64,000 nucleotides of DNA from Nicotiana tabacum (lineage: Eukaryota; Streptophyta; Magnoliopsida; Solanales; Solanaceae): positions 67,004,697 through 67,068,696 of the forward strand of contig NC_134089.1 in assembly GCF_000715075.1 (NCBI RefSeq). Reading direction: 5' to 3'. The notes below the pieces were generated by a model. The model did not search any database. It was not told the origin of the DNA and saw only the letters and a list, made by a program, of their open reading frames with translations. This document shows, piece after piece, positions 23,281-36,232 of this stretch. Position numbers and translations under genes: made by a program. Numbering within the stretch: the first letter of the stretch is position 1; the number at the start of each line of letters is the position of its first letter.

Positions 23281-24414
23281 GATTCTATTTGCAAAAAATA
23301 GAAAGAATTGGACAAAGCCTAGGAAAGGATAATATGGCTAGGAGAAGATACAGAAAACCATTTAAGGTTGTCTCGCCAAGCTAAACAAAACCATGATGAA
23401 AAAATCTTTGGCTTAAGAAAAGAATTAAGTGCCCTTGAAGAAGCCATGAGTTGCCTGTCAAAGAATTTGAGGTAGAGAGAGCACTATTACGACTTGCTTA
23501 ATCGTTTTGGAAAGTGATGTGGTAAACTTTCAAAACCAGAAAGAAGTGGCCTTACAAGTGGTTCAAACCCAAGAGCAACAGATCTGAAGAATGTTCCAAG
23601 ATTAAAGGGACACTAAGAGAAGAATTTGGAAAATAGCTGAATATATTTCACAAAAGCATTCTGACTATGAGAAATGAGCAAGACCATGTTCTTTGCTACA
23701 ACAATGAGCTTCGTGTGACATGTCTATCGATTTGTAGGTTCTTCACAAGTAGATAGGAAATAGTTTAGAGCAATGAATGAAGAGACAACCAAAAGAATTG
23801 GTTGGCGAGATCAGAGTTGTTAGAGTCTTTTTGTTTTTTAATCTAGAGTTTTTTTATCTTGTATTAGACTTATATTTATCGAGTCTATTTTTGGTATTTC
23901 TTTTATTATATTTTTGCTTTGAGTCATGTAATGAAAAACCCAAAAAGAATTTGTTTAATAGAATATTGAAAACCAAAAAAGATTCTTTTTTTTTTCATTT
24001 TAATATGTCTATTCCTGAATTATGTAAGGATCTGATTCATGCGGTGTCATGATATGTAATCTACCCCTAAAGGGTGCAATCGAATTCTTGCTCAAAACTC
24101 AAGACTGTTTAAAAGAGACGAAGAAAAACCAGAGAGTAAAAAAAGAAAAAAGAGATCTGAGAGGAATAAAAGAATAGAAAGACACAAACGAGAGGTGGAA
24201 TAATTTCAAAAGCCAGGATGACACATGCAACCTTTCAGGTACATGCTAAAAGCATTTAAATGCTAGGTGCATGGCACAACTACGTGTGATTTCCTATCTG
24301 CTAAATGCTCCAAACTATCATGCATATTGTGTGTGAAAAAATAGGCAAGGTTTATGCAGGTGGTTGGTTTGTATTATCGCGACATCACATCCTTATTTCT
24401 TCCAGTCAAAGGGA
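23281..24414 (+). other. Element B spacer between ORF1 and gag
   Basis: It begins with decayed coiled-coil-like coding sequence (to about 23650), then AT-rich sequence. The 91-residue frame at 23777-24052 is phenylalanine- and leucine-rich because of T-runs and looks fortuitous. Confidence 0.45.
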
Positions 24415-26230
24415 AGTGTCCCCATGATTACTCAAAGCAATCTCCCCATCATCAACTCCGAGGACAGTCAAACTCTGGCCATTTCTCCAGAATTCGCTAC
24501 TCTAGAGGAAAATAGAATTCTGAAAATAAGGATGATGGAATTATGGGAAGCTTGGTCTAACGGAAGAGAGCCTCCTAGCTCTATCCCCATATTTCTGTGC
24601 ATGACCCGTTTTTCCCCTATTGGTACGGGCCTACACCCAACAATGTTGTTGCCATGCCTTTTGCTACCCGTCCTCAAACACCATTACCGAGAGTTGCATT
24701 GGTGGTCCTCACCACCACTCCCGTCTATATCTCCCCACAACCTAACATACAATAGCCCAACAACGAACCACAAATCATTACCCCTCAGAACCCCTACCTT
24801 TCAGCCGAGGTGATTTACATAACACCCAACTCCTTTAACCAAATTCCTCACTATGGTTCTCCGGTCTAGGTTGAGAAGTCGGCCAAGAGCACTAAATAGA
24901 AAGAAATACCAAAGAAGTTGAGGAGTTTAGAACAAAGTGTGCGAAACATACAAGGTCTGAGTGGCCAGATGAGTGTGTCTTTTGGTAACATTTGCATGTT
25001 CCCCTATGTGCACTTGCCTCTTGGACATAAAATCCCAAAATTTGAAAAGTATGATAGGCATGGTGATCCCATTGCTCACTTAAAGAGGTAGCACAATCAG
25101 TTAGGTGGGATGGGGGGGGGGGGGGTAAGAAGAACTGCTAATGGCTTACTTTGGTAAAAGCTTAATTGGGGTCGCCTTAAAATGGTACATAGATTAGGAG
25201 ATCTCGCACTGGCACGTGTGGGATGGTCTGGCTCGGGACATTATTAGGCAATTCTAATACAACATCGACATTGTTCCTGACCGCAACTCACTATCAAACT
25301 TGAAAAAGAAGTTTACGAAAAGCTTTCTTGAGTATGCCATAAAGTGAAAGGAACAAGAGGCAAGGGTCAAGCCTCCCATAGATAAAACTGAAATAATAAT
25401 ATTTTTCCTCCAAGCTCAAGAATCTAACTATTTCCAAAATATGATGTCCGCCATAGGCAAGCATTTTGCCAAGGAAATCAAAATAGGTGAGATGGTGGAA
25501 AAATATTTTAAATACTCGAAGGATTATAAGCCAAGTCGCGCTCAAAGACACATCTAAGCCATTTAAAATGGCTCAAGAAGCCTGGCTAACAAAAAGAAGA
25601 GAGAAGAAGGAGCTTTGATGGCTTCAACTTCCCGGGGAATCCCCAACCACTCATACATGCAAACCAAAGCACCACAACACTACTATTCCCACCAAATTTT
25701 TTTCTATGTTATGGCCCCACCGCAATACGTGATGATGAACACACAATCCTACACACAACCACCGAATTAATAGATGAGAACTCCACCTTCCAAAAATCTA
25801 TGTCCCTAAAATACAAATTACTAGGCCCCACGCAACCCTCATCCTCAGCCAAATTTCCCACAGCACAATCCCCGCACAAGGGAACCTCAAAGAAGAAACA
25901 ACTTCACTCTCATTAGAGAGTCATGTTCTAGCCTTTTTAAGAAAATTGACTCGCTTAGATTTGTTGCAGCAAGCAGCTCCTAAAAAGGCAGACCCCGACT
26001 CACTATCATTCAGAGCAGATGCAAGTGAATATCACTCAGAGGCCGTAGGTCATGATACTGAAAATATTAGGACTTTAAAGAGAGTTGTGGAAGATCTGAT
26101 TAAGACAAAAGCTATTTTGATCCGAGAGGAGGAGGCTCCCAATGTTACCAACAATCCTTTACATGCTCAAAATAATGGGCCGGTGATTGGCATGATATGT
26201 GGTGATAAAGAATGCTGGCCAACTTGAAAA
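24415..26230 (+). pseudogene. Element B gag, broken
   Basis: The N-terminus has SEDSQTLAI, ATLEENRILKIRMMELW and NGREPPSSIP, a known Tat-type gag start. The capsid core at 25000-25560 has KIPKFEKYDRHGDPIAH, KSLIGVALKWY and FFLQAQESNYFQNM, paralleling gag in A. A proline/glutamine-rich stretch covers 25660-25880. The frame 25946-26227 is the linker before protease. A run of about 15 G at 25110-25126 lies inside the capsid region and shifts the frame. Confidence 0.75.
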
Positions 26231-27624
26231 TCTATAGTGGCCATTACTTCTCCCGAAGAAAAATCGAAAGCAATTGCAGAAGCCAAGAAGAAGAAAACTC
26301 CGATCATCCAATGCTCAAAATAAGAACTGCGTTGGTGCCTAAAGGTAAATTGGTATTGTATGTTCCGAAGGAATCAAGCAAAGAGCATTTCTTTTTGAGT
26401 GTTCCCAAGGCGGCAAATAAAGAGAAGTTCAATCTGAATGTGCCAAAATTATATGTCTTTGGAGGGCCACCAAAGATTTCACGAGGCTCAAGAATGTTTG
26501 AAAGGCTGACAGAGCCTGTAGTGATCAGTCCTGCATCCCAGATCCCGATAAAAGATACCAAGACATTCCCTTAGAACTATAACAAGACTATAGTCACATA
26601 TAAAGGGAAAGAGATCGTGGAAGATGTCAATGAGATGACTTGGTCTGGGAGGTACTATAAACTAGAAGAGTTGAGAAAGGCAAAGTAGAATCGGGATAAC
26701 AGGATGCCTCTAAAGAAGCCTGTTATTGATGAAGAAGCGGAGCAATTATATAAAAAGATGAAGGTCCCCGGATACTATATAGTGGGACAAGTCAGATAGA
26801 CTCTGGCTTAAATATCTCTCATGTCATTACTATTGAGCTGAGATGAACACTGCAAGGTGCTGATCGAAACCTTGAATGAAGCATATATCCTAGATTCGAC
26901 AACAGTGAGCCAATAGAGAGAATGGCTGAACGATTCTTTGATCTAAACAAGATATCTTTCAGTGATAGTAAATTACCTATTCATGGGGCGGTCTTAATAG
27001 AGCCCTTCACGTGACCGTCAAGTGCTAGGAGCATTACGTGAATAGAGATGATTGATGGCGATTCAGGGGTCAATATTTTCCCTGTCTCCACCCTTCAAGG
27101 ATTAAAAATCATTCCTTGGAAGACCGTAGGTCCACACTGCTCAGGCCATCGCCTCCACGCTCCATCAAGTAGTCAAATTTGAGCATGACAACCAAGAAAT
27201 AGTTGTCCAAGAGGAGGATGAGCTCTCAATATATAAAGACCCCTCAATCCCATGCCTCGAAGCCAGAAAGGACAACGAATCTATTGTTTACCATGCCTTC
27301 GACATAGTAGTCGCTGATAGATGCGAAGAGGGGACCGCACTATCTACTACAAGCAACCCAGATGTTGAAAAATGGTACAAACCAGGAAAAGGGCTAGGGG
27401 CATCTCTGCAAGGCATCACTGAGCCCATCATGGCTTACGAAAAGAGAGACACTTTAGGCCTAGGATTCAAGCCCACAGAAGCTGATCGAAAATGGGCCAA
27501 AGACCGCAAAAAAAATAAAAATAGTTTGGTTATCTCGAAGCCTATTCCTCACATTTGCAAATCCTTAGTCAAGCCCATGTATGAAGAAGACAATGAGGTC
27601 TTTACTGAAGAAGACATTGAGTGA
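26231..27624 (+). pseudogene. Element B protease and G-patch, with internal deletion
   Basis: The frame 26212-26574 is P/K-rich linker. After it, KGKEIVEDVNEMTWSGRYY and EEAEQLYKKMKVPGYYIV match the pre-protease part. The protease site reads MIDGDSGVNIFPVSTLQGLK (about 27048-27107). Sequence then jumps directly to TAQAIASTLHQVVKFEHDN, which in A follows the LLLGRPWIH block, so the second half of the protease is deleted. The G-patch WYKPGKGLGASLQGI lies at about 27370-27420, and a 64-residue clean frame ends at 27624. Confidence 0.75.
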
Positions 27625-28183
27625 AAGATAAATCAAGAAAAGATAAGAAGAGATGTGTCCGCGTCATACATATTTGATACCTTCTCCTACGGAAAGGTAA
27701 ATTACTAGTCGTCAACTAAAAAAAGAGTAAATTTAGCTAACCCTCTTATCCCACCAACAAAGAATCTAGTATAAAAAGCATCTATGCAATCACGATTATA
27801 TTCTTTGCAATCTTCGCCCAATTTTTCGATATTACAAGCTACATTATCACTAGTGGAACAACAAAAATTCAAAATCGAATGTATAACATCAGTCTCTACA
27901 TACAACTTCAAGATAACAAGCTAACATATGAGATCTGTAAGCTTAATTGAAATATGATGGTCAAGAATTACTTCTTTCTAAGCCTACCTTGAAAGAAGAT
28001 GTTGAAGAATACATGCCCATTTGTACAGCTCTAAGAAAATTTTCTTCTAAAAAGGTGTTTGGTTGGTTACTTTTAAGTAATTTTCTGAATTCCCCCAAAA
28101 AAGATTTCACTTCTCTTCCAAAACAATCTGGTTTGCCTTGGTTGAAAGATAAGTAAATGAAGTATGTATGTGAGAGATGTGTT
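27625..28183. other. Junction between element B and MCU gene
   Basis: The TE similarity ends near 27640. A minus-strand frame of 68 codons (27705-27911) and another overlapping the MCU stop are not recognised. The part next to 28183 should contain the MCU 3' untranslated region; no clear poly(A) signal was found. Confidence 0.4.
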
Positions 28184-29382
28184 TCAGTGACCATGTAAAA
28201 GATCCTCCAGTTCCAGTTGTATCCCTAAGCGATGTTTGAGCGATGCTTGTCCATTGATGGGTAATTTGCATTTCTTTTGTAACTCCACAAACCTCTGAAT
28301 ATCAAAATTATTCTTTTTGATGAGCTTCCTCTGCCTTGCAAGGAAAAGCCTCTTCAACAAATCTTGGTATGTTGGGTCTCTAGAAGTAATGAGGAAGTAA
28401 AAATATCCCAGTATTAAACCAGTACTAGTAGTGAAAAATGTAATTGGTTCCATTACATCCCAAGAGAATTCCCAGAAGGTAAGGCGGAAGAAGAGCCCAA
28501 TCTGTAAAATACCAACCCCCAATCCAGTCCACAAAATGCGACGCACCTGCTTATGTGCAACCTCATCAATTTTATCCTTCTTCTCCTGCAGATTCTTTAG
28601 CTCATCTTTTGTAGGATCATCTTCAGGTAGAAGTGCTAGAGGCACTGCCCTTCTTATTTCATCAACTACCTGCACATATAAAAGTATTATTAGTCAAATG
28701 CAAATTCAGAAACAACCAAGTTGGACTTAAAAGATACATTAAATCATAGTAAATCATATACAAAGAAATCAAACCCCTTTTCCCACTATCCCACATACAA
28801 AAAAAGAATGAAAGATACATTCATACATATTATATTTCGTCCTTAATCAGATGTCTTATCAATTGGAGTTTCATTTAGTAGGGAGCACTTTATCTTCGAA
28901 TTTGTCGGGTTCCAACCGACTCCATGTGGGCAAAAAAGAAAATCCATATATTAAGAAGGGGTGAAATTAAAAGAGAAAAATACCTTATTAGGGTGAAGAT
29001 AAACTTTATCTCTGAAAAGCCAAATTACCCCAGCCTCATCAAGCACTCTTGCAAAAGCCACAGCTTCGCCTTGTGTTTTCGCCAAACCAATATTCTCACA
29101 CACTCTCAGTAACTCCGAATACCCAATAACCTCTTTACTCTCCATCCCTAGCCTCGTCTTCAGCTCCTCCACATTCACCAATCTCATCAACCTCTTTGCT
29201 TCCTCTTGACTAATTAACCCTCCATTCCCATTCTTGTTTTCTCCTCCCGAACTGAAATAATACCCACCCATAACCCGGCTCGACCCGTTAAACCATCCAT
29301 GTTGACTAATTAACCCATTCTTGTTTGCCCTTGCAGCTGATGTAACCGTCCGTTTCAACACATAACATGAAGTTTTCCACAT
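28184..29382 (-). CDS. MCU: Mitochondrial calcium uniporter (MCU) family protein, two exons
   Basis: Pore-forming protein that lets calcium enter the mitochondrial matrix across the inner membrane. Exon 1 is 29382-28984 (133 codons) and exon 2 is 28669-28184, joined by a 314-bp GT-AG intron (28983-28670) in phase 0, giving 294 residues. The N-terminus is rich in basic and hydroxyl residues with few acids ([19 protein letters not shown]), as for mitochondrial import. Residues ~59-133 form the conserved matrix domain. A charged coiled coil covers ~149-177, TM1 ~178-197, the selectivity-filter signature WDVMEP 203-208 (the DxME motif with Val for Ile) and TM2 ~209-227, followed by a matrix helix. 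Plant MCUs are usually around 300-350 residues, so this is full length. No stops or shifts. Which plant MCU paralogue it is cannot be told here. Confidence 0.95.
28670..28983 (-). other. Intron of the MCU gene
   Basis: On the minus strand it begins GTATTTTTCTC and ends ATATGTGCAG. Removing it joins ...LHPNK to [11 protein letters not shown] without changing frame. It holds AT-rich sequence and no visible insertion. Confidence 0.93.
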
Positions 29383-29816
29383 GGTTTCAAGTTTTTTCTT
29401 TGCTATAATTTGTTTACAACAGTTTTACGTATAAAGAATGTACGGACAAATATTCAAAGGCAAAATAAAATCAGGAGAACAGTTATGGCTACGAGAATGA
29501 CGGACTGCTAGAAAAACCGTTTAAAGGGAGTCCATGAACGGTCCCCTAAAACAGAGTTGAATGACAAGTGGCGATTTATTATAGTAGCAACCATTGGACG
29601 CGGAATATAGCACCAGCCATTCAGCTTCTTTATAAAAGAGAAATTTTCATTTTAAATATACATACTACTCCACTCAACTATGGATATGGCTGATGCGTGG
29701 GGTATCATTTTTTACCAGCTTAATAATTTTTTTTTAAAACAATGTATTGTGTAAAAAAATATATATCTTTACTTAACAGTGATGAAATATTAGTTATTTT
29801 TGTCATTTAGTTATTA
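29383..29816 (-). promoter_or_regulatory. Upstream region of the MCU gene
   Basis: About 430 bp separate the ATG from a MITE. The sequence is AT-rich with several weak TATA-like sites on the minus strand (for example near 29400) and none decisive. No coding sequence. Confidence 0.4.
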
Positions 29817-30077
29817 TTCCCTCCGTCTCATCTTAGTTGTCTCTTTGAATTCAAATAAATTGTTCAAAAATAATTGTCACTTTAGATATTCAAGACTAAC
29901 ATTGTTAATTTTTTTAACAATACCCTTAATATTAAAGAACTAGAATTCTTTTTTAATAATGTTTATTTCTCAAATAATATTTAATATGAGTAACTTAGTA
30001 AATTATACCTTGTATTTATTATTTTCTTACTGAACGTAAAAATAACTAAAGCGGCAGCTAAAACGGGACGAAGGGAG
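29817..30077. mobile_element. Stowaway-like MITE
   Basis: The left end TTCCCTCCGTCTCATCTTAG and the reverse complement of the right end (CTCCCTTCGTCCCGTTTTAG) match the CTCCCTCCGTCCCA-type inverted repeat of Stowaway elements. TA dinucleotides flank both ends. Length is about 261 bp with no ORF, as expected for a non-autonomous Tc1/mariner-type element. Confidence 0.85.
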
Positions 30078-30994
30078 TATAATCAATGTATTACTCATCA
30101 CCACATTCTATTTCTGTGTTTTATCCTACGTAAAACAATTCATAAAATTTCACATAACTTATGCAATTAGTAGTTATGCTGAAAAGAATAATTTGACCCA
30201 TATTATATTCTTTGTATACAAATATTTTATGTGAAAAAGTAAAATAAAATCAAACATTATATATACAATATTAAATTTCATGTTAAGAGATTCTTCTTTC
30301 CACTAGTCCCAATTAAACATTGCCTACGACGTTGCTTATACATACATATACTAGGTTAACATCAGCACACCAACATCACTTATTATTATTACCTTTCTTT
30401 TTATCAATATCAGTTCATTTATTTATTTTTCTTTTATAGCCATTCTTGCATGCCTAAACATGGCTTATAACCCAATTAGTCAAAACCATCTTTTATTGCA
30501 CATTTAAGAGATTGTATTTACTGCGCTAGATGTGGTTGTACCTTGTTAGGCATATATAGAAATTAGGACGAGGAATTGGGACGTCGATGTGTCTAAATAG
30601 TTGCTTAACTTAATATAAAATGGGAGTACAATCTTCTTTTTGTTTTTTTAATAAATATTATATTATTGCCTAAATCATTCGTTGGCAATGTTTTGTTGAC
30701 CACAAAAGAGGAAGTCAGTATTCTGATATTCTCTTTCCATTATTTTGTCCTTTAAAACATGGTAAAAAGAAGGGCTAATATAAATAATCAAGAATTAAAT
30801 AAAGGTCAGACAAGAACAAGATGACAAAAGGTAAACGCCACACATTGAAAATAAGTTTGGTGTTGGAAGTTTCGTGGAAGGTGTTTAGCCCTTGCTGACA
30901 ATCAATATCCTACAGCCTCTTGGTCGTGGTATGTCAAATTTCCTCGAATAGAAATTGAACTAACATCATTGTGATTTGAAGACTTCATTATTGG
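30078..30994. other. AT-rich intergenic sequence
   Basis: No gene, repeat unit or RNA was recognised. It ends with ATTGG at 30990-30994, the expected position of a target duplication for element C. Confidence 0.5.
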
Positions 30995-33217
30995 TGTCAC
31001 GACCCAAAATCTCACCAATGATCTTGATGGAACCTAACACGCCGGTTAAGTGAACTAATCACACAACTAACGAGTAAATAGCAGAAATGAAGCATTATAT
31101 CAAGTCTAAATGAGATTAAAGCTTAAATAAGTCTAAAACCAACAACAATATGCGAAAACAGTAATATAACCCCCCAAAAACTGGCATCAACGAGTACATA
31201 GGCTCTAAGATTGTCAGAATACAATAGTCTGAAATAAATATAATACTGTTTGAAGTAAGCAATAGTCTTAAAACATGAAAGTAAGGTGACTTCGAAGCCA
31301 GCAAATGAATAAATTATACTACCTCAAGTCTCCTTAGCACACCGATGATTTACTCTTTAGCTCTGCTAGTGCCAACACTTGGATCTGCAAAGACATGTGC
31401 ATATGAACAGTGTGATTACAGCTAGAACAAGTAGGACATGATGTCACAAATAGACATATACAGTCAACAAGCTACCAAAAGTCTAAGACATGGTTTCTAG
31501 CATAATTAAGAGAGCTCACATAATCACACAAGAATAATAACGAGTCATAAGGAGCATGTGATGTAAATCGAAAGCATAAAGTAGCCTAAAATTCTGCTCC
31601 AAGCATGAATAGCCCATGACACATGTATATACGCTCGCCATACCACATATATTCTCCCAATATATACAAATTAATCAAACAAGGTCAATCTTCTAAGGTA
31701 AATTCCCTCGAGCCAAATCCAGACAGATATTTACATTTGAAAGTCAAATCAACCTTCCAAAATCGCTTTTTCTTTAGAATCACCTTGAACCAACTCAATT
31801 CTAATCAAACAATACTCAATAAGGTCAAATAAAGTCAAATGAATCAATTTCAAACAATAATGTTAATCAATTCCCAAAAAGTCAACCCAAACACACATAA
31901 TCAAAACCCGAGTATATGGGTAGATCATGTTTACCCATAACCCCGCGAGTCCAAATTTGTGTTTATTTTTCCATATGGAGTTTATTTGGATACTCAAGAC
32001 TCAATTTGGATTATTCTAGTTCTAGATCTCAAAATCCCTATATTCTCTTGTTCAAATCAATATTTTGGTATTAAATCTAGAGATAAGTTCATGTATAAAC
32101 CATAGATTTAGGTTTAACTTACTTACCTCCAAACTTGTGGGTGAAACTCTAGCCTCAAACCTTTTAAAATAAGCTCCTAAAGTTAGGAAATAAAATAAAA
32201 ATTATAAAACTCGACCTTAAATAGCTCGGAAAAGTTGCTATAAAAAATATGCACAGGTAACCGCAACACAAGTCTGCAGGCCTTCAAAATAGAATGTGGG
32301 TCGCAGATCCATTTTAGAATGAGCCAGCACTCAAAATTATACTGACACCATTCAGTAAAATAACCATAACTACTTATACAAAAGTCGGGATAACGAACGG
32401 TTTGAACCACTAGAAACTAGACTAAAAGCGCTACAATATCATCAAAACATCATCATACCAAAATTATTTATATATTTGGAGAAATGCTCTTTGAAGTCAG
32501 TCCATATGCATAAAAGCCTTGTTTCAGGAAATCAATTCTTTCGGAACATGCTCCAAATATGTCAAAACTCACCTGAGCCCCTCATGACTCAATCCAATCA
32601 TTACTACAAGTTCAAATACCATGTATGGACTAGTCTAATGGCTCAAAACATCCATGGAAATATCACAAAAAGAATCATGGCTCAAACCGAATAGGATTTC
32701 TTTTAAGTTCTTAATCCTTCATTCTTTCGAAAGAGTGTCCAAGTCACACTTAGACACTTCAGATTACTTTCAAACTTTACACATAAGTTAAATTCAACTA
32801 TATATACATATCCAAAGTCTTGTAACACTAATCGAAGTCCAATAATATCAAGATCAACTCTCGGTCAAACTTATGAACTCTTAAGCCTTTCAAATTTTCA
32901 ACTTTCGACAAATAGTGTCGAATCCTTCTAGGAATATCCAAAATGCAATTTGAACATACATATAAGTCCAAAATAATCATATGAACCTATGGAGCCTTCA
33001 AATCACCCATCCCCGTTATTAATCCAAAATTCAAACCTTGATCAACTCTTACAACTTAAGCCTTCCAAATAGAAACTAAGTACTCCAACTCACTTTCGAA
33101 CCCTACGAAAATAAAATCACCCGTTGTCGCAAGACACATATCATCAAATGAACCTACAGAAAGCAAGAATAGAGGAACATGGTCCTAATATTTAAAATGA
33201 TCAGTCGGATCGTTACA
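30995..33217 (-). repeat. Element C 3' LTR (2,223 bp)
   Basis: On the minus strand it begins TGTAACGATCCGACTGATC, preceded by the purine tract AAGAGGCGGAGAA, and ends GGGTCGTGACA. Both are typical of Tekay/Del LTRs in Solanaceae. The U5 end is shared with 46949-47340. The outside flank is ATTGG. Confidence 0.85.
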
Positions 33218-36200
33218 TTCTCCGCCTCTTAAACAAACATGAACGGGTTTAGAAACATACCTAAGCTGTTGAAAAGATGTAGATATACACTCCATATATC
33301 TAACTCGGTCTCCCAAGTAGCCTCCTTACTCGGTTAGCCTCTCCAAAGTACCTTGACCAATGCGATCTCCTTTGACCTCAACTCTTGAACCTGCCTATCC
33401 AAAATGGCCACTGGCTCTTCTTCATAAGCTAGATTTTCATTTAATTACAATGTGCTGGAGTCTAAAACATTCTACTTGTTTTCGTGATACTTCCAGAGCA
33501 TAGAAACATGGGATAACGGATGAACTCCCAAAAGGTTAGGAGGAAAGTCAAGCCTATAAACAACCTCACCAACTCTCTCCAATACTTCAAATGGACCAAT
33601 AAACCTCAGACTCAACTTGCCTTTATTTCCAAACCGCATCATGCCCTTCATGGATGAAATCTTCATAAGTACCTTCTCATCCTACATAAATTCTACATCA
33701 CGGACCTTCCTATTTGCATAACTCTTCTGCCTAGACTGAGTTGTATGAAGTCATTCCTGAATCAACTTCACCTTATTCAAATCATCACGAACGAAATCTG
33801 TACCGAACAACGAGCCTCACCAGGCTCAAGTCAACCAATGGGAGATTGACATCACCTACCATACAAAGCCCTATATGTAGCCATCTAAATTCTGGGCTGG
33901 TAACTGTTATTGTATGCAAACTCTACCAATGGTATAAACTGGTCCCGATAACCCTCAAAGTCAATCACACAAGCTCTAAGCATATCCTCAAGAATCTGAA
34001 TAAACCTCTTGGACTAACCATCTGTCTATGGGTGAAAAGTTATGCTAAGTTCCACCTATGTGACCAACTCATATTGAATGACTCTCCAAAAGTGAGAAGT
34101 GAACTGAGTACGCCGGTCTGAAATGATAGAAATAGGCACACCATGCAACCGTACAATCCCTCTGATGTATATACAAGCCAGCTTCTCTGAAGTATATATT
34201 GTCAACACCAGTATAAAATGTGCAAACTTGGTCAATCTATCGACAATGACCTAAATGGCATGAACTTCTTCAAAGTACATGGAAAGCCTACCATGATGTC
34301 CATAGTAATACGCTCCCACCTTCACTCCGGTATAACTAACTTCCGAGTCAAACCACCTGGTTTCTGATGTTCATACTTCACTTATTTGTAATTCAAATAG
34401 CAGGAAACATGTCCAACAATATCCTTCTTCATCTTCTGCCACCAATAAAGCTTCTTCAAGTCATGACATCTTCGTGACACCTAATTAATAGAATATCTCA
34501 AATTGTGAGCATCTTCAAGAATCAACTCCATTAAACCGTCAATATTAGGAATACAAATCAAAGCCAGAAGCCGCATAACACCATCATCTCCAATAACCAC
34601 CTTCTTAACACCACCTCACTGCACCGTGTCCTTAAGCACCAACGAATGTGGATCATTATACTAGCAAGCATTAATGCGCTCAAACAAGGACGATTGTGCA
34701 ACCACACATGCAAAAACTCTACGGGGCTTAGAAATATCCAACCACATAAATATATTGTCCAACGCCTGAACATCTATAGCCAAAGGTCTCTCCTTATCTA
34801 GAATTAATGTCAAACTATCAATACTCTCGGCCTTTCTCCTCAAAGCATCTGTTACTATATTCGCCTTACCTAGATGATACAAGATAGTAATATCATAATC
34901 TTTAAACAACTCAAGCCACCTTCCTTGCCTCAAATCCTTTTGCTTGAACAAGTGTTGAAGACTCTATGGTTAGTATAAGCATCACATGACACGACGTACA
35001 AATAATGACTCCAAATTTTGAGTGCATGCACAATCACCACCAACTTCAAATCATGAAGTGGATAATTCTTCTCATGAGGTTTCAACTACCGTGATGCATA
35101 GGAAATCACCTTGCCATTCTGAATCAACACTACACTAAGATCAATGTGTGAAATCATAATATATGGAATAATATCCCGAATATATGGGCAACATTAATAC
35201 TTGAGTTGTAGTCAAGGAAGTGTTGAGATTTTAGAAACTCTTTTCACACTCATTAGACCATCTAAATGGAGCGTGCTTCTGAGTCAACTTAGTCAATGGG
35301 GTTGTGATAGATAAAAGCCCCTCCATAAAGAGACAGTAATAACTTGCCAAACCTAAGAAATCCTCGATCTCTATAGCTATAGTAGGTCTAGGCCAACTCT
35401 GAACCGTCAGAATCTTCTTGGTATCAAGCTCTTTTCCATCACTAGGAAACACGTGACCCATGAATGCAACTGAATCCAAACAAAACTCACACTTAGAAAA
35501 CTTAGCATAAAGTTTATTCTCCTTTAAGGTTTGAAGCATAATCCTCAAATGTTGCTTATGCTCCTCCCTACTACGAGAGTAAACCAAGATATCATCAATG
35601 AACACCATCACAAAAGAGTCTAAATAAGTCTTGAACACCTTGTTCATCAAATCCATGAACGACACTGGAGCATTAGTCAAACCAAATGACATCTTCAAGA
35701 AATCATAATTATCATATCGAGTCCTGAAATTCATCTTAGGGATATCCGAATCCCTAATCTTTAACTAGTGATAACCCGATCTCAGGTCAATCTTAAAGAA
35801 ACCTTAGCACCCTGAGGTTGATCAAACAAATTATCAATGCGAGGCAATGGATATTTGTTCTTGATAGTAACATTGTCAACTATTTGTGATTAATACACAT
35901 CCTCATAGAATTGTCATTCCTTTTCACAAACAAAAATGGTATGCCCCAAGGAGAAACACTCGGTATAATGAACCCCAATCAAGAAAATATTGCAATTGCT
36001 CTTTCAATTCCTTCAACTTAGTTGGGGCCATGAGATATGGTGGAATAGATATGGGCTGAGTGCTCGGAACCAAGTCAATACCAAAATCAATATCCTTATC
36101 TGGTGACATGCCTGGCAAATTCATAGGAAACACCTCTCGAAACTCCTTCACAACCGGTACTGAATTCATGAAAGGAACCTATGTACTAGAATTCTGAATA

Positions 36201-36232
36201 AAATCCAAATAAACTAGAAATCCCTTCCCTAC
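33218..36232 (-). pseudogene. Element C RT, RNase H, integrase and chromodomain region, broken
   Basis: Read from 36232 down: SVPVVKEFREVFP and DIDFGIDLVPSTQPIS (36169-36050), then RT with FIDDILVYS and AFMGHV (35734-35231), RNase H tail with RWLELFKDYDITILYHLGKAN (34951-34850), the zinc region near 34400-34480 where an expected second Cys reads Tyr, integrase core (34400-33700), integrase C-terminus with GPFEVLERVGEVVYRL and HPLSHVSMLWKYH (33666-33472), and a chromodomain-like tail (AILDRQVQELRSKEIALVKV, about 33420-33360). The tail has a CAA to TAA stop. Many other stops and shifts are present. Confidence 0.87.

Larger units (their letters stand above)
21360..27625 (+). mobile_element. Element B: decayed Ogre/Tat-like gypsy element, 5' two-thirds
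   Basis: It carries ORF1, gag and protease/G-patch in the same order as element A, with recognisable protein similarity throughout. RT, RNase H, integrase and LTRs are not visible, so it is truncated at about 27625. The leader (21360-21850) holds the same TACGTAGG motif (21382-21395) that element A has in its 3' region. Numerous stops and shifts mark it as old. Confidence 0.82.

Noticed and set aside
25110..25126. Run of about 15 G as a G-quadruplex or regulatory signal
   Set aside because: A single homopolymer within decayed gag; slippage or sequencing error is more likely.
27705..27911. 68-codon minus-strand frame between element B and MCU
   Set aside because: Short, no recognised motif, and no promoter; could be an old gene fragment but cannot be supported.
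28431..28730. 99-codon plus-strand frame
   Set aside because: It is the shadow of MCU exon 2 and part of its intron on the opposite strand.
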